Shown: one piece after another, positions 46,341-58,734 of the stretch
Layout: each line of letters begins with the position of its first letter
How positions within the stretch are numbered: the first letter of the stretch is position 1
NCBI RefSeq assembly: GCF_019112545.1
Contig: NW_025064889.1
Span: 600,114 to 664,113 of the forward strand
Direction of reading: 5' to 3'
DNA: 64,000 nt
Source of the DNA: Guyanagaster necrorhizus
Lineage: Eukaryota; Basidiomycota; Agaricomycetes; Agaricales; Physalacriaceae
Notes under the pieces: generated by a model
Databases searched by the model: none
Told to the model about the DNA's origin: nothing
The model's input: the letters and a program-made list of their open reading frames with translations, nothing else
Position numbers and translations under genes: made by a program

Positions 46341-47780
46341 TAGAGTGTATACTGTTATTCAGATAATTCCATCACCCATTGGGCTTGTTGGCAGTTAAGT
46401 TTCTGGAAAAGTTAGAAGTATCAGAGATTTTGGTGGTTAGTCTATACTTCAAAAACTTGGGTGGCTCCAATGAGGTAGTGTCACCATTCCACTAATGTGA
46501 GCATGATGGCTAGGAGCTTCTTATCATAGATTTTATAGTTTCTCTCCATTGTTGTCAATGCCTTTGAAAGAAATGCAACATGTCTCCACTTTCTGTTCTG
46601 CTTTTGTAATAATATGATCTCTATTGCTCCCTTACTAGAATCTGCCTTGACTTGGAATTTCTCTTCCTGGTCAGAGACTGCCAAGGCCACATTCTCTGCC
46701 AATCATCATTTGAGCTTATTGAACACCAACTGTTGGGACAATCCCCATATCCAGGGTGTGTTCCCAGTGAGTTGGATCATGAGTTATATGATCTTGCTGT
46801 AGTCCTATATGAACCAGCAATAAAAGTTTGTGAAGCTGAGGAAGGATTGTAATTTCTTCTTCTTGGTCAGCTCTAGCCATTCTGTTACTCTGACTACTTT
46901 GATCAGATCCATTCAAGTGCTTTCTTCACTGATAATAACTCCTAGATATTCTATCTCCAACACCTCAAACTCACATTTCTCAGCTTTGAGGAATAACTTA
47001 TTCTTTCTCATCAGCTCAAGTACTTGTCATATGAGTCATCAGTGCTTCTTCCTGTCTCTTGACATTATAAAGATGTTGTCTGGATAAATCATTACCTTCT
47101 CAGTGGCGATAAGGTCCTTGAAGATGTTGTTTATCATCTACTGGAAGGTCACTGGTGAATTAGTTAATCTGAAGAACATAATTATGAGCTCAAATAGTCC
47201 TTGGTTAGTTCAGAATGCCACCTTCTATTCATCTCTCTCCTTGATCCTCATGTTGTTGTACTCCCATCAGATATCAAGTTTAGTGTAGAATTGAGCTCTG
47301 TGGAGTTTGTCTATTAACTCTAAGATAAGAGAGAGTGGATACCAATTCTTGATTGTCATCTTGTTGAGGCATCAATAATCTTGTACTGGTCAGAGTTTGC
47401 CATTATTCTTTTTGATGAAGAAGAATGGCAATGCCATCAGAGACTTTGATAGTTGGATCTATCTGCTTGAGAGGTTTTCCTCTAGAAACTTGTCAAGTTC
47501 CTGCTATTCAAAGTATCCTAAGGAGTATGTTTTGCAGTCTAAGTTAGCACTGGCATTTGATACTAACTCAATTGCATGGTCTCAGAGTTTGGAGGCAGAG
47601 AGTTCATTGAAATTTTCTTTGGTGAAAAGGTCATGGTAATCTTGGGCCCATTCAGAAACCATTTCTTTGAATGTCCTTTCTTTCTTTCCTGTATTAGCTC
47701 TGGCTGCTAGGTTGTTGGTATGGTGAACCACCCATATTCATAAGGCTTCTTTGAAGTCCATCATGAGGATAGTTTCTCCA
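46341..47780 (-). pseudogene. Element I RNase H and RT (degenerate)
   Basis: RNase H segment 46702-46481: FQVKADSSKGAIEIILLQ and YKIYDKKLLAIML. RT thumb is near 46840-46890. The active-site box at 47075-47086 is changed to YPDN, so RT is dead. The fingers region with the KKNN block is near 47400-47420. Confidence 0.8.
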
Positions 47781-48430
47781 TCCTCTATTTTCTCATCCCA
47801 CTTGTCCTTGGAGTCTGTATCAGGGAGTAAGAATAGTGTCTTCCAACAATAGCACTGGGCAAAGATAACTCATCTGGTCTTTCAATTAATGAGTAATTTG
47901 TGCTGGATGAGCCAATCATGCTCCAGGAACAGTTCTTTAGTTCTGAGCATAAAGCACATGACAGCCATTGTGGAGACATTAAAGTCAGTATTGGCCAACC
48001 TGTCAACCAGTCTCCTCCTTGGCCTGCTAGCAACAAAGCTGGACCAAGTACCCAAGTCAATGATCAGTTCACCAGCTACTGTCAAAGCCCCCATCCAGTC
48101 CATCTATGATTGGCCAGAGAGCTTCCTTGATGAGAGCAGTGAGGCCAAGGAGAGCAGTGAGATTGAGGACAATGAGGATGATGATGAGGAAAGCCCTTTC
48201 TGTGACAGCAAGGTCAATTCATTCTGAATGATTTCCAATTGTTAAGTGGAGTTCTATGAACTCTGTAATTGATCTAGCTTGATTCTTAGTGCCATTAGCA
48301 TTATAGACAGAGATTAGGGCCACAGTGGCCTTAGTGGAGAGACAGTGCTTGTTGATGAAAGCTTAATTGATGGAGCTTTCAATACAGCCACTGTCAATCA
48401 GAGCTATAACTGCAAAGTCCTTCTGATTAG
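47781..48430 (-). pseudogene. Element I protease with a 261-bp foreign insertion
   Basis: The minus strand has LRTKELFLEHDWLIQHK (47882-47945) and ALIDSGCIESSIN with an intact DSG near 48380-48400. Between them, about 47948-48208 has no counterpart in A, D or J at this position (see findings). Confidence 0.7.
47948..48208 (+). other. Unexplained 261-bp insertion, open on the plus strand
   Basis: Relative to A and D, the sequence between ttctttagttctgag and caaggtcaattc is extra. On the plus strand it is open over its whole length and encodes an Ala/Leu/Ser-rich part (VLANLSTSLLLGLLATKLD), then SIYDWPESFLDESSE and an acidic tail (IEDNEDDDEESPF). The surrounding element is riddled with stops in all frames, so this may be a captured coding fragment. 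No terminal repeats were seen, and the origin is unknown. Confidence 0.5.
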
Positions 48431-50880
48431 TGAGAGTCTAGATCTGTGCTTTGGTCACAAGATTCTGCCCATGGGTCTTCTGCTATCAGATGAACTTCTT
48501 CAGTCCTCAAAGTTTGTCTAGCCATTCTAAGGCCTTTCTCTGCTCTACCTTTCATAATTCTTCTACTAGCTCATGATCTGCTTCATTGGTTCAGATCTGA
48601 TGAACTCAGCCTTTAAGCATGGCTATGGCTTCTTCTTTTTTTTCTTTCTGTATGGCTCACCAAGTCTATTCAGTGTTGAAGGGCTTGAGCCATCCAGTGG
48701 CCCTTAAGCAGTTAAGTCTGTTTTGGTGATTCCTTAGATAGTTATGTAGCAAAGGTAATATGAAGTATATTTGAATGCACATAAATATTTCTACCTACAG
48801 AGAGCATATGAGTCCAACCTGCAGCTACTGTTGATACACTATAAGGTTCTTCAGCCAACCAAGTGGAATCACTCGCTTGTTGGCTTCATCTTTTACCTCT
48901 TCAACTCTAGAGTCAGACCCTGGATCTTCAAGTCTATCTGCCTCCTTCTGTAATTCAGCTATCTGCACTCTAATGTCTTCTCTTGTGCACTCCTTCTTCA
49001 GGCAGTCTCTAGACATGTGACCCTTTTGGCCACAGTTGAAACACTTGCCTTCCTTCTTGAGGTGGTCAATATCTATTAGTTTGCCACTACTGGTGTAGAT
49101 TGTTTCAGTATCTGTCTTCTATGCTGTATAAGATGGTGTCATCATAGCAGTAGTACTAGGTTTCTCTGAGGATCCTCTGCTGGTGTTCTTCTCATTCTCT
49201 GTCTGATAGAGCTTCTTCTGGTCAACCATGATTCCCACACTTGCTGCCTTCTGTCACAGCCTCTCCTTGTTTATTTCTGTGATCTGGGCTTTCTAAGCAT
49301 TGTAGTCTTTCAGAATATTAGTCTCTATGTTAGAGATCATACTGATGTATGAGAGAGACACTCCCATCTTGAGGTATTTGACCATTTGCCCATTATCATC
49401 AACACTTTTCTATACTCCTGCTAATGTTCCTAGTCATTCCAACTCATTGAAGTACTCACTGGCAATCTTGTTACCCATTCATAACTCCTTCATCTTATTC
49501 TTGTGTACTTCTTGGACAGCTGGATTGATAAATTTATTATAGGCTATCTGCTTGAAGACAGCCCAGGATAAGTAGCAATAGTGTTGTCAGATTGTAGAGT
49601 GCAGAGTCAGAGTGATTAGGATCCACCAATGTGTAGTCTTGTTTTTGAAGTACAAGGCTGCAAAGATGATCCTGTTTATATCAGCCTCTAGGTAGGCAGT
49701 ATACACTTTGAAGTATTGTTCACAGTCAATTAAGAAGCAATCAATATTATCTGATGCACCTTTGAAGGAGCAGAGAGTTCATATGAGATCAGATTTGCAT
49801 TATAGCATAGCAGCATTCTGAGGCAATGCTCCTATCAGATTAGAGTACTTATTGAATGAGGGTCATTTTCATTCTGCAGGGGGTCCAGAGAATGAGTGAA
49901 GGGAGTTGTCATCAGCAACAGGACTTCCCTCCAGAGGTGCTTTCTTTCATATGATGTGTCTATCCTGTATAATAAATCCTAGCCAGATAGCCTTGGAGTC
50001 ATCTCTATCAGTTGCTGTGGCCTGTCCTGTTCTGGCAAGTAATCAGCTTTCTTTGCCAGTCCAAAGATTGTAAAAGCTGATAGGTCATAAGGGTTCTTAT
50101 GCTTGGGATTGCCTGATCTGAATGGCAGCTTCTCAGCTGGCTATAGTGCTTCATGACAGTCAAGAGCTGAGGGTTCAGATAGGTGATGCAGCATATTTAG
50201 CACATCTTGGTGGTACTGGTGGAGTGTATAGCATTGGCTCAATTTCATATTTGAAGGCCAGTAAGGCCTTCAATCAGTTTTCTAAATGAGTGCTATTATA
50301 AATATAAATGGTGCAGTCAGTTGCAGCATACTGTAAAATATATCTTTTTTCTTTGCTATCAGCAACTGAATACCTTCTACCCAGAGGAGTTATTAGCCAA
50401 CTGATTTCCTGCCATAAAGTTGCTGTCCCCTCCTGGTATAATACTTTAAATTCCTCCTCTCATGTTTTCTGAATCATCCTTTCTAGTTCTTCTTCATCTA
50501 TTAGTCTATATTCTAGCCACAGGTCAATCTCAGAAGGGATATTATCCTCCTCATCTCTGCTGTCCTCATCCATCTTATCATCCATCTTGCTCTTCTTGAG
50601 AGAGTCATTGGGCTAGTCATAGTTAGGCAGCTCAAGAGTCTAAATTGTTGCTAGAGAGCTCCCTGTCAGTTAAGTAGTAGACTGCTGATGAGGTTGAGGA
50701 GGAGATTGAGAAGGCCCAGCTCTTCCATTCTCATTACTTCTTTGCTACTCTCTTTCTCTCTCTACTCTCTCACAATATTGGCAGAAGTCATTATAGAAGT
50801 CAACATTGAGAAAAAGAGCAGTGATACATCCTTATATAAATCATCAGAGGGCTTAATCAGAGATCTGGGCCTCTAGAGAG
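48431..50880 (-). pseudogene. Element I Gag (degenerate)
   Basis: The zinc knuckle at 49002-49043 is intact: CFNCGQKGHMSRDC (C-X2-C-X4-H-X4-C). Capsid remnants are near 49430-49780. The N-terminal end near 50770-50880 (IKPSDDLYKD ... TSIMTSANIVRE) is in the +1 frame relative to ORF1 and aligns with J (TEPSDNSFID ... STTTSANIARE). Confidence 0.78.
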
Positions 50881-51997
50881 ACTTGAATCTCATATCCATC
50901 AATGATAAAGCTGGCATTAGAAGGGAGTGAACTGTCACTCCCAGTGCTTTCTTTATAAATAGAGAGCAGTGGCTTATAGTTATCATTGAGGTTTCTGGCT
51001 TCATCTGCAGTATAGACCTCAGTGTTGGCCCACTGGTCTGCAGACCAGGAGTCATCTTCATTGTCAGAGCCTCACTCAGACCACTCTTGGAGCTCATCAC
51101 TAGTGGGGCTGGAGGGTGGAGGATCAGCAACTCTAATTCAGTGGGCTTTATCAGTGGAGATTCCTGGGATTGGTCCTTCTTTCTCTTCATAATAAAGGTC
51201 TCCCTCTCCATCTTCATATAGTTCATAATATTCTGGTGAGGTGAGGCTCCACTCTACTGCTTGCTCTTCTTGAGCCCACTGTCTGGACTATACATTGTAA
51301 TATACTTCATCATCTGCCTGTTGCTGGCAGTCAAGCTCCCTCTTCTCCTCATCCACTAACTTGTTAAGGATCCTTGGGTCATAGAGATCACTGGGGATTA
51401 AGGGGAGAGGGCTAGAGGCTGGAGGACTGAAACTTTTCTGAGAGATGACATACTTAGAGCCTCCTCCTGCAAGTCTTGCAATCTCATCAATAGAGTCCTG
51501 GGCACAGTCTCTAATGCCAGACTCATAGAGTGTGATAGAGAGTTCTGACAATAGTGACCCCTCAAAGAAGTTGTTGGAGAGGTCTTTGTCTTCATAGTTT
51601 GAGACCAAAGAGAGGTGTAGTGGGACTCAGAGATTTTAGAACCCTGTATTCATATGCTTATTATGTCTGCTAGCTGCTTGAAAGGGGTAGGTTGGTCATT
51701 GGGGTTCCTCTTCTTCTTAGGGCCCCCTTTATTTGTATGACTATGCCCAGCTTCAGGTACAGTTCCAGTCACAGGCTAAAAGGAGGCTCAGGCAGAGAGA
51801 GAGATATCTTGAAGGGAGAAATTGAGAGTGACATTTCTGAGGATCTATTAAATCTGTTGGAAGAATTGGTAGTGCTTGACTATCCAAGCTGAAATAGATT
51901 GATGTTTGCAGCAAAGTGTGATAATCACAAGTAAGCCTAGAAGTGTTCCAATGATAAAAGCTAATAGTTTAAAAAATTCATCAGTGAGATCAGTTGT
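50700..51997 (-). pseudogene. Element I ORF1 (degenerate; first codons lie beyond J)
   Basis: The hydrophobic 22-codon block is at 51911-51976 (LLAFIIGTLLGLLVIITLC). The segment 51608-51288 has DSIDEIARLAGG, PSDLYDPRILNKLVDEEKR and QQQADDEVYYN, matching J (ERELNHQWQADDEAYYNA). The start Met (MSAINIITT) is encoded at 61892-61930 across J. J is inserted between about residues 9 and 10. Confidence 0.75.
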
Positions 51998-52473
51998 TAT
52001 TATGATTTCTTCACTTTTTTCTTTATTTCTTAGATATTAACTCCTATTTATGCTTAATCAGATCACCTAGGCCAGCATTTAGAACCATGGGACCACACTA
52101 GAACCATGCAAATGTTTTGATCAGCACAGCCTTTTACAATCTGAAACACAACACCACCCTGATGCAAGACAATTGGCCTATTGTAGGTAACCATGGCATT
52201 CAAGGACAATGAGTACTATAGCACAGACACTTACAATTAGCAGTACTATATTTATCAGAAAGATGAACAGTATATAAGTAGCATAGTTAATGCTATGTAT
52301 CTCTAGTCTTGAACTATCCTTTATTCTACTGCTTTACCTCAAGTCAACTACTTGCATTGACCTTGGGATATAACATCTACAAACACATCAAGTGGACTTA
52401 AACATGATTGTACAAATATGATACAGCACTTATTTACCACATGTTATAGAGCACATATCACTCAGACCTAACA
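51998..52473 (+). repeat. Element J 5' LTR with promoter
   Basis: tattatgatt (from tgttatgatt) to cagacctaaca. tatataag at 52271-52278, and the R-start agtcttgaacta at 52305-52316, exactly 34 nt apart. Confidence 0.92.
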
Positions 52474-52474
52474 A

Positions 52475-52487
52475 TTAGTTTGAGACT
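52475..52487 (+). promoter_or_regulatory. Self-priming PBS of element J
   Basis: ttagtttgagact lies 1 nt after the LTR. Its reverse complement agtctcaaactaa matches the R-start agtcttgaacta apart from a CA/TG pair, consistent with a lost CG. J and I share this variant of the site. Confidence 0.72.
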
Positions 52488-52531
52488 TCTATTTCTCTTT
52501 CTTCATGCCTATTACAAGTAAGAGAAACTGA

Positions 52532-53790
52532 ATGTCTGCTATTAATATTACAACTTCCAATTCACTGATGACTTCTTCAAGCTTCTAGCTTCAATCATAA
52601 GAACTCTCTTAGGCTTATTAGCTGTTATCACCCTCTGCCACAGACATCAATCTATTTCAGCATGAGTAGTCAGGCACTACCAATCCTTCCAATAGATCCA
52701 ACAGATACTACATAATATCACCCCTGACCTCTCTCTCTATGACATTCCTCCCTCTGCCAGAGCCTCCTTCCAGCCCAGAGCTGGAACCATATCCAAAGCT
52801 AAGCCTAGTCACTTAGATGAAAGAGGCCTTCAAGAAGAAGAAGAATCCTGACAACCAACCTATTCTCCTTGAGCAGCTTACTGATACAATCAGCATTCAA
52901 ACACAGAATTCAGGAACCCATAGATTCTAGCACACCTGATCAATGAGAACCTCTCCAATGACCTCTCTGAGGAGTCACCATCCATCAACCCTTTTACTGT
53001 TCCTTATGAGTCCAGCATTGGAGACCATGTCTGAGACTCTATTTATAAGATTGCAAGACTTGCAGGAAGCAAGTTCACATATGTTACTCTCTGAGAAAGT
53101 CTCAGCCCCCCAGTCTCCAGCCCCATCTCTTCAACTTCTGACAACCTCTATGATACAAAGAGTTTAGATGAGTTGGCAGATGCAGAGGAGAGAGAGCTCA
53201 ATCACCAGTGGCAAGCAGATGATGAAGCATATTACAATGCACAGTTCAGACAGCAAGCCAGAGAAGAACAGGCCATGGAGTGGAGACTCACCCCACCAGA
53301 ATATTATAGGCTATATGAAGATAGAGAGGGAGACCTCTATTATAAAGGGAAAGGAGGCCTGATCTCAGCAACCACTAAAGAAGCCCAGCAGATCAGGATC
53401 ACAGACCCATCACTCCTCAGTCCAGATGATGACTGATACTGGAAGTGGTCTGGAATAGTCTTCAACAGTGACAAAGACCCATGGGATACAGACTGATGGG
53501 CCATGGCTGAGGTCTACACAGCTGATGAGGCAAGAAATCTTGATGATGACTATGAGCCTCTGTCCCCCACCTATGAAGAAAGCACTGAGAGTAGCAGATC
53601 CCTCCCTTCTGATGCCAGCTCAATACTCAAGGAGTACAGAGTCTGAGTTTCTCCAGGAACTTGAGTCAGTAACAGAGCCCTCTGACAATTCCTTCATAGA
53701 CATATCACTGTCCTCTTCCTCAATGAAGACTTCTACAACAACTTCTGCCAATATAGCAAGAGAGTGGAGAGAGAGTGTGTGTGACAAAGG
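52532..53790 (+). pseudogene. Element J ORF1 (degenerate)
   Basis: Met at 52532 (MSAINITT), 1 nt out of frame with the rest. The hydrophobic block is at 52573-52638 (FFKLLASIIRTLLGLLAVIT). Then RHYQSFQQI, DLSLYDIPPSARASF and IYKIARLAGSKF follow. A well-preserved open stretch at 53173-53436 has ERELNHQWQADDEAYYNA, EWRLTPPEYYRLYEDREGD and DPSLLSPDDD. Then come MAEVYTADEARNLDDDYEP and further acidic residues. It is unlike any domain I recognise, but the same protein is recognisable in A, D, G and I. Confidence 0.72.
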
Positions 53791-55640
53791 AATAGTCAGG
53801 CTGAGAGAGCCAGACCCTCTCAACTCATTCAGCAGCCTGCTGCTTGGAATGACAGGGAGCTCCCTAGCAACCATTCAACCTCCCAAGGCAACTGCCAATC
53901 AACTCAATAAAGAGGACAGCAGGAAAGTCAGTGAGGACAGCAGAGATGAGGAGAATGATGTTCCTCAGAAGACTGACCTATGGTTCAAGTATGGACTAAC
54001 AGATAAAGAAGAATTAAAAAGAACAATACAAGAGATGCAAATGGAGGAATTTAAGACACTATACTAGGAGAGGACAGTGACTCTATGGAAGGAAATTAGC
54101 TGGCTGATGACTCCTCTGGGGAGGAGGTACTCAGTCACTGATAACAAAGAAAAAAGATATATTTTGCAATATGCTGCTACTGACTGTGCTATTTATATTT
54201 ACAATAGTATGCATCTAGAGAACCAACTAAAGGCCTTACCAGCCTTCTACTATGAGATGCAACCAATGCCAAGCTCTCTGCCAGAACCCCTGCAACAAGC
54301 TATCTATATAATACCATCTATTCAAACTACTTGGACCAGACTCTCTCAACTTATAACACCAAACTGAAAAGCCATCTATTGGTCTATTCAGCCTAAAGCC
54401 TAAGAGCTACTACAGCCTGTCAGATTCTGAAATCTATGGATCAACCAAGAAAGCCAACTCCTTGCCAGAGCTGAACAAGCCTTGACCTCTGAACCAACTG
54501 ATGATGACTCTGAAGCCACACAGTTGGGTTTCACTATACAAGATGGGTGAATTATGCAGAAGGAAGCACCTCCTGAAGGAAGCCCCATAGCTAATGACCA
54601 TTCCCTCCATTCTTTTTTCAGCTCTCCAGCAGAGTGGAAACAACCTCCATTTGAAGAATACCCTAATCCTATGACAGCTCTACTATAGAATGCTGCCATA
54701 TTATAATGCAGGTCTGACTTTCTACAAATCCCCTAACTCTTCAAGGGCACATTAGATGATATTGATCACTTCTTGATTGACTGTGAATAATATTTCGAAG
54801 TGTACACAGCTTACTTGGAGTTGGATATGAACAAGGTCACCTTTACAGTGTCATACTTCAAAAGAAGACCAAGCAATGATGAATCCTGATCACTCTGACT
54901 CTATGATCCACTACTCAACAGCACTACCAATATCTGTCCTGGCCTATCTTTAAACAGATAGTCTAAGATAAATTCATCGATCTCACTATCCAGAAAGTCT
55001 ACAAGAACAAGATAAAGAAACTCCACATAGGCAACAAAGTGACAAGTGAATACTTTGACAAACTGGAATGATTAGGAACATTGGCTGAGATATGAGAAAG
55101 CATTGAAGACAATAGGCAGATAGTTGAGTACCTCAAGATAGGGGTATCTCTATCCTATATCAGTATGATCTCTAACATTGGCATGAACATTCCAAAAGGC
55201 TATGAAGCCTGAAAAGCACAAATCATAGAGATAAACAAGGAGAGGCTGTGACAGAAGACAGCTAGCATTGAGATCACAATCGATCAGAAGAAGCCCTATC
55301 AGACAGAGAATGAGAAGAGTGCTGACAGAGGATATAATGCTAAGCCTAGCACTGCTATGACTTTGACATCTTCCTACACTGTGCAAAAGACAGGCACCAG
55401 GATGACATACACTAGCACTGGCAAACCAATAGACATTGACCATCTCAAAAAGGAAGACAAGTGCTTCAACTGTGATCAAAAGAACCACATGTTCAAGGAT
55501 TGCCCAAAGAAAAAGTGCATGCAGGAGGATATCAGAGCACAGATAGCTGAGCTACAAAGAGAGGCCAAAGAAATGGATGACTCTGGATCAGATCTCAGAG
55601 TCAAGAAGATAAAAGATAGAGCCGATGAGTGAGTGATTTC
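53640..55640 (+). pseudogene. Element J Gag (degenerate)
   Basis: The gag frame is open to 54067 and is +1 to ORF1: TEPSDNSFIDISLSSSSMK, TTTSANIAREW, LTDKEELKRTIQEMQMEEF. The capsid region is around 54740-55190. The zinc knuckle in 55357-55632 is CFNCDQKNHMFKDC, a complete CCHC. It ends in an Asp/Glu/Lys-rich linker. Confidence 0.8.
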
Positions 55641-56600
55641 ACTTGGTCAGCCAAAAAGAACCATGGTGTGTCAATAGTAGCCATAGGTCAGACTCATATG
55701 CATTCTGTAGATATGACTATTTACAAGCATTTGAATATACTCTGAGTTTTATCACCTATCACCACATCCAAAGAATCATGACCAATGACTCAAATGCCTA
55801 AAGGCTGAACAGAGAGAGAGACTCCCACTAAGTAGCTCAAGCTCTTCAACACTGAATGGACTTGGCAAGCCATATGAGAAAAAAAAGAAAGGGTGATCAT
55901 GACTCTCAAAGGCTGGATCCATCAGACCAGAACTGATGAGGCAGATCAGGCACTAGTAGAAGGGTTATGAAGGGCTGAGTGATCAAAGGCTCTAAAATAG
56001 TTGGATAAACTCTGAGGGCTAAAAAAGTTTATCTAATGACAGAAGATCCAGAGATGAGATCTCATGACAAAAGCATAAGTTCAAACCCTCATCAATCAGG
56101 CAGACTTTATGGTCACTGCCCTGATCGACAGTGGTTGCACAGAGAGTTCTATTAATCAGACTTTCATTGACAAGCATCATCTTCTGATCAAGACCACTGC
56201 CACTCTCATCCTGGTCTATAATACTGATAGCATCAAGAACCAAGCTAGATCAATCATTGAATATGTAGAACTTCAATTGATAATCAGAGACTATTTGAAG
56301 TAAATCAATCTGGCAGTCACTGAACTCAGCATAAAAGAACTATTCCTCAGACATGACTGGCTAATTCAGCACAACCCACTCATTAATTGGAAGACTGGAT
56401 GAATTATCTTCATCTGATATTGCTGCTGAAAAACACTATTTACACTTCTCAATGCCAATCTGGAAGACAAGTGGGATGAGAAGATAGAAAATGAAGAAAC
56501 TATCCTTGCAGTGGACTTCAAAGAAGTCCTGAAAGTATGGGCAGTTCATCATGCTAATGACCTTGCAGCCAAAGTGTATAAAGGAAAGAAGGAAAAGACA
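55641..56600 (+). pseudogene. Element J protease region
   Basis: MVTALIDSGCTESSINQTF contains the intact aspartic triad DSG at 56127-56135. Downstream, ELFLRHDWLIQHNPLINWK-like sequence (interrupted by a frame change) leads into the linker before RT. It is the best protease of the alpha copies. Confidence 0.8.
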
Positions 56601-57510
56601 TTTGAGGAGATGGTCTCAGAATGAGTGCAGGACTATCACAACCTTTTCACCAAAGAAAGTTTTGATGAACTACCCATCTCTAAACTGTGGGACCATGCAA
56701 TCAAACTGATGCTGAACACTAATGCCAACCTGGACTGCAAGACATACCTGCTAAAACACTTCAAGCAGCAGGAACTCAACAAGTTCCTAGATGAGAATCT
56801 CACCAATGGAAGGATTAGACCATCAAAATCCCCAATGGTGTCACTGTTCTTCTTCATCAAAAAGAAGGATGGCAAACTCTGACTGGTGCAGGACTATCAA
56901 CAGCTCAATAAAATGACCATCAAAAACTGTTACTCTTTACCTCTTATCTCAAAACTGATGAATAAGCTTCATAGAGCCAAGTTCTATACTAAATTAGATG
57001 TTCAGTGGGGATACAACAATGTGCAGATCAAAGAAGGGGATAAATTGAAGACCACTTTCAGAAAGAACCAAGGGCTATTCAAACTGACAGTCATATTCTT
57101 TGGGCTAACCAATTCTCCTGCCACTTTCCAGTGAATGATGAATGACATCTTCAAAGATCTCATTGCCACTGAAAAGATAATGATCTATCTCAATGACATT
57201 CTGATAATGTCACAAGACAGAGAAAAGCACTGATGACTCATATATCAGATACTCAAGCTGATAAGAAAGAATAAGCTTTTTCTTAAAGCCAAAAAGTGTA
57301 AGTTTGAGATATTAGAGATAGAATACTTAGGAGTCATCATTAGCAAGAAGAGCATCTGAATGGATCTGATCAAAGTAGCTGAAATTACAGAATGGCCAGA
57401 ACTGACCAAGAAGAAGGAATTCCAATCATTCCTTGGCTTCACTAACTTCTACTGTCAGTTCATATGGGACTATAGCAAAATCATCCAGCCAATGACCCAA
57501 CTCACCAGAA
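56601..57510 (+). pseudogene. Element J reverse transcriptase (degenerate)
   Basis: Fingers 56625-56882 (KLMLNTNANLDCKTY, FFIKKKDGKL), then QDYQQLNKMTIKNCYSLPLI and FYTKLDVQWGYNNV, the conserved RT block with the first catalytic Asp region (56886-57134). FFGLTNSPATFQ follows. The active-site box at 57186-57197 reads YLND, so the first Asp of the pair is lost. The thumb has SFLGFTNFYCQFI. Confidence 0.88.
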
Positions 57511-57995
57511 ATGCCCTCTGAACCTGGAGACTATCACAGCAATTGGCATTTGATGAGCTCAAATGACAACTGGCAGAGGATGTAATTCTAGCAATTTCCA
57601 GCTAGGACAAGAGGTTCAAAGTCAAAGCAGACTCTAGCAAAGGAGCCATAGGAGTGGTATTGTCCCAAGAACAGGATAGCAAATAGAGACCAGTCACATT
57701 TCTTTTCAAAGCACTAACAACAACAGAAGGAAATTATAAAATCTATGACAAAGAACTTCTAACTATCATGCTCACCTTAGCAGAATGATAACATTATCTC
57801 ATGAGAGCAACCAAAACTTCAAAGTGTGGACTGATCATCAAAACCTCCAATATTTCCAACTCTCTCAGAAGCTTAACTGGCAATAAGCATAATGGGTGAT
57901 AGAATTATCTGAATACCATTACACTCTTTATCACAAAGCAGATTCAGCAAACAAGAAGGCCAATCTGCTTAGCTGAAGAGCCAACTATGACCAAA
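57511..57995 (+). pseudogene. Element J RNase H (degenerate)
   Basis: FKVKADSSKGAIGVVLSQ and YKIYDKELLTIMLTL are followed by a disrupted WTDHQNLQYF block. The first acidic position is retained as ADSS. Frame changes occur near 57790. Confidence 0.8.
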
Positions 57996-58734
57996 GGGGG
58001 AAAGACAACAAGGAAGTAGTGCTTCTTAAACTAGAGCACTTTTGAGCTATGATAATGCTGATAGAAGAAGAAATACATGACAAGATCTGCAGTGCTATAT
58101 AGCAACCCAATCTGTGGGATCAAGAAATTGCAACTTCCTTGAACTATAAACATGGCATATTCTGGTCTAATAACCTTCTCTTCTATGATGGCTGACTCTA
58201 TATTTCTCAAGACTGAGCACTACAAGGGGAAATCATAGTGATGAGCCATGACCATACCATAGTAGGACACTCAGAGATTGCCAAAACAAGAAAGTTGATA
58301 CTAAGAGAGTATTGGTGGCTGAAGATGATGAAGGATATTGAGAGGTATGTCAAGGGATACAAAGTGTGCCAAAGAACCAAGGCCACAACCAGGTGACATG
58401 CCTCATCATTACATCTGAACAAAATCTCAATACAACTATGGATTCATATTTTGGTCAACATAATCATGGGGTTGCCAGACTGTAATGGCTATGACACCAT
58501 TATCATCATAGTCAACCAATTCTCTAAAGTGATCATCCTAATTGCATATTCAACAGAACTGTCCTCAGAAGGATAGGCAAAAATACTCTATGATGAGATC
58601 TATACTAAATATAGTATACCTCAAGTCATCATTTCAGACTGAGGACTACAATTCATCTTCAAATTCATTGATGACTTGTATCAACTGCTCAACATTCACT
58701 GCAATGCATCTACAGTCTACCACTCATAGACTGA
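57996..58734 (+). pseudogene. Element J integrase, N-terminal part (cut by R2)
   Basis: Zinc-finger region 58230-58380: SHDHTIVGHSEIAKTRKLILREYWW and YKVCQR (one Cys lost). The core has HILVNIIMGLPDCNGYD (first Asp changed to Asn), FSKVIILIAYSTEL and VIISD, a stop, then GLQFIF near 58630. It ends in the segment before the Glu, where R2 is inserted in the former QTDGQ codons. Confidence 0.8.
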
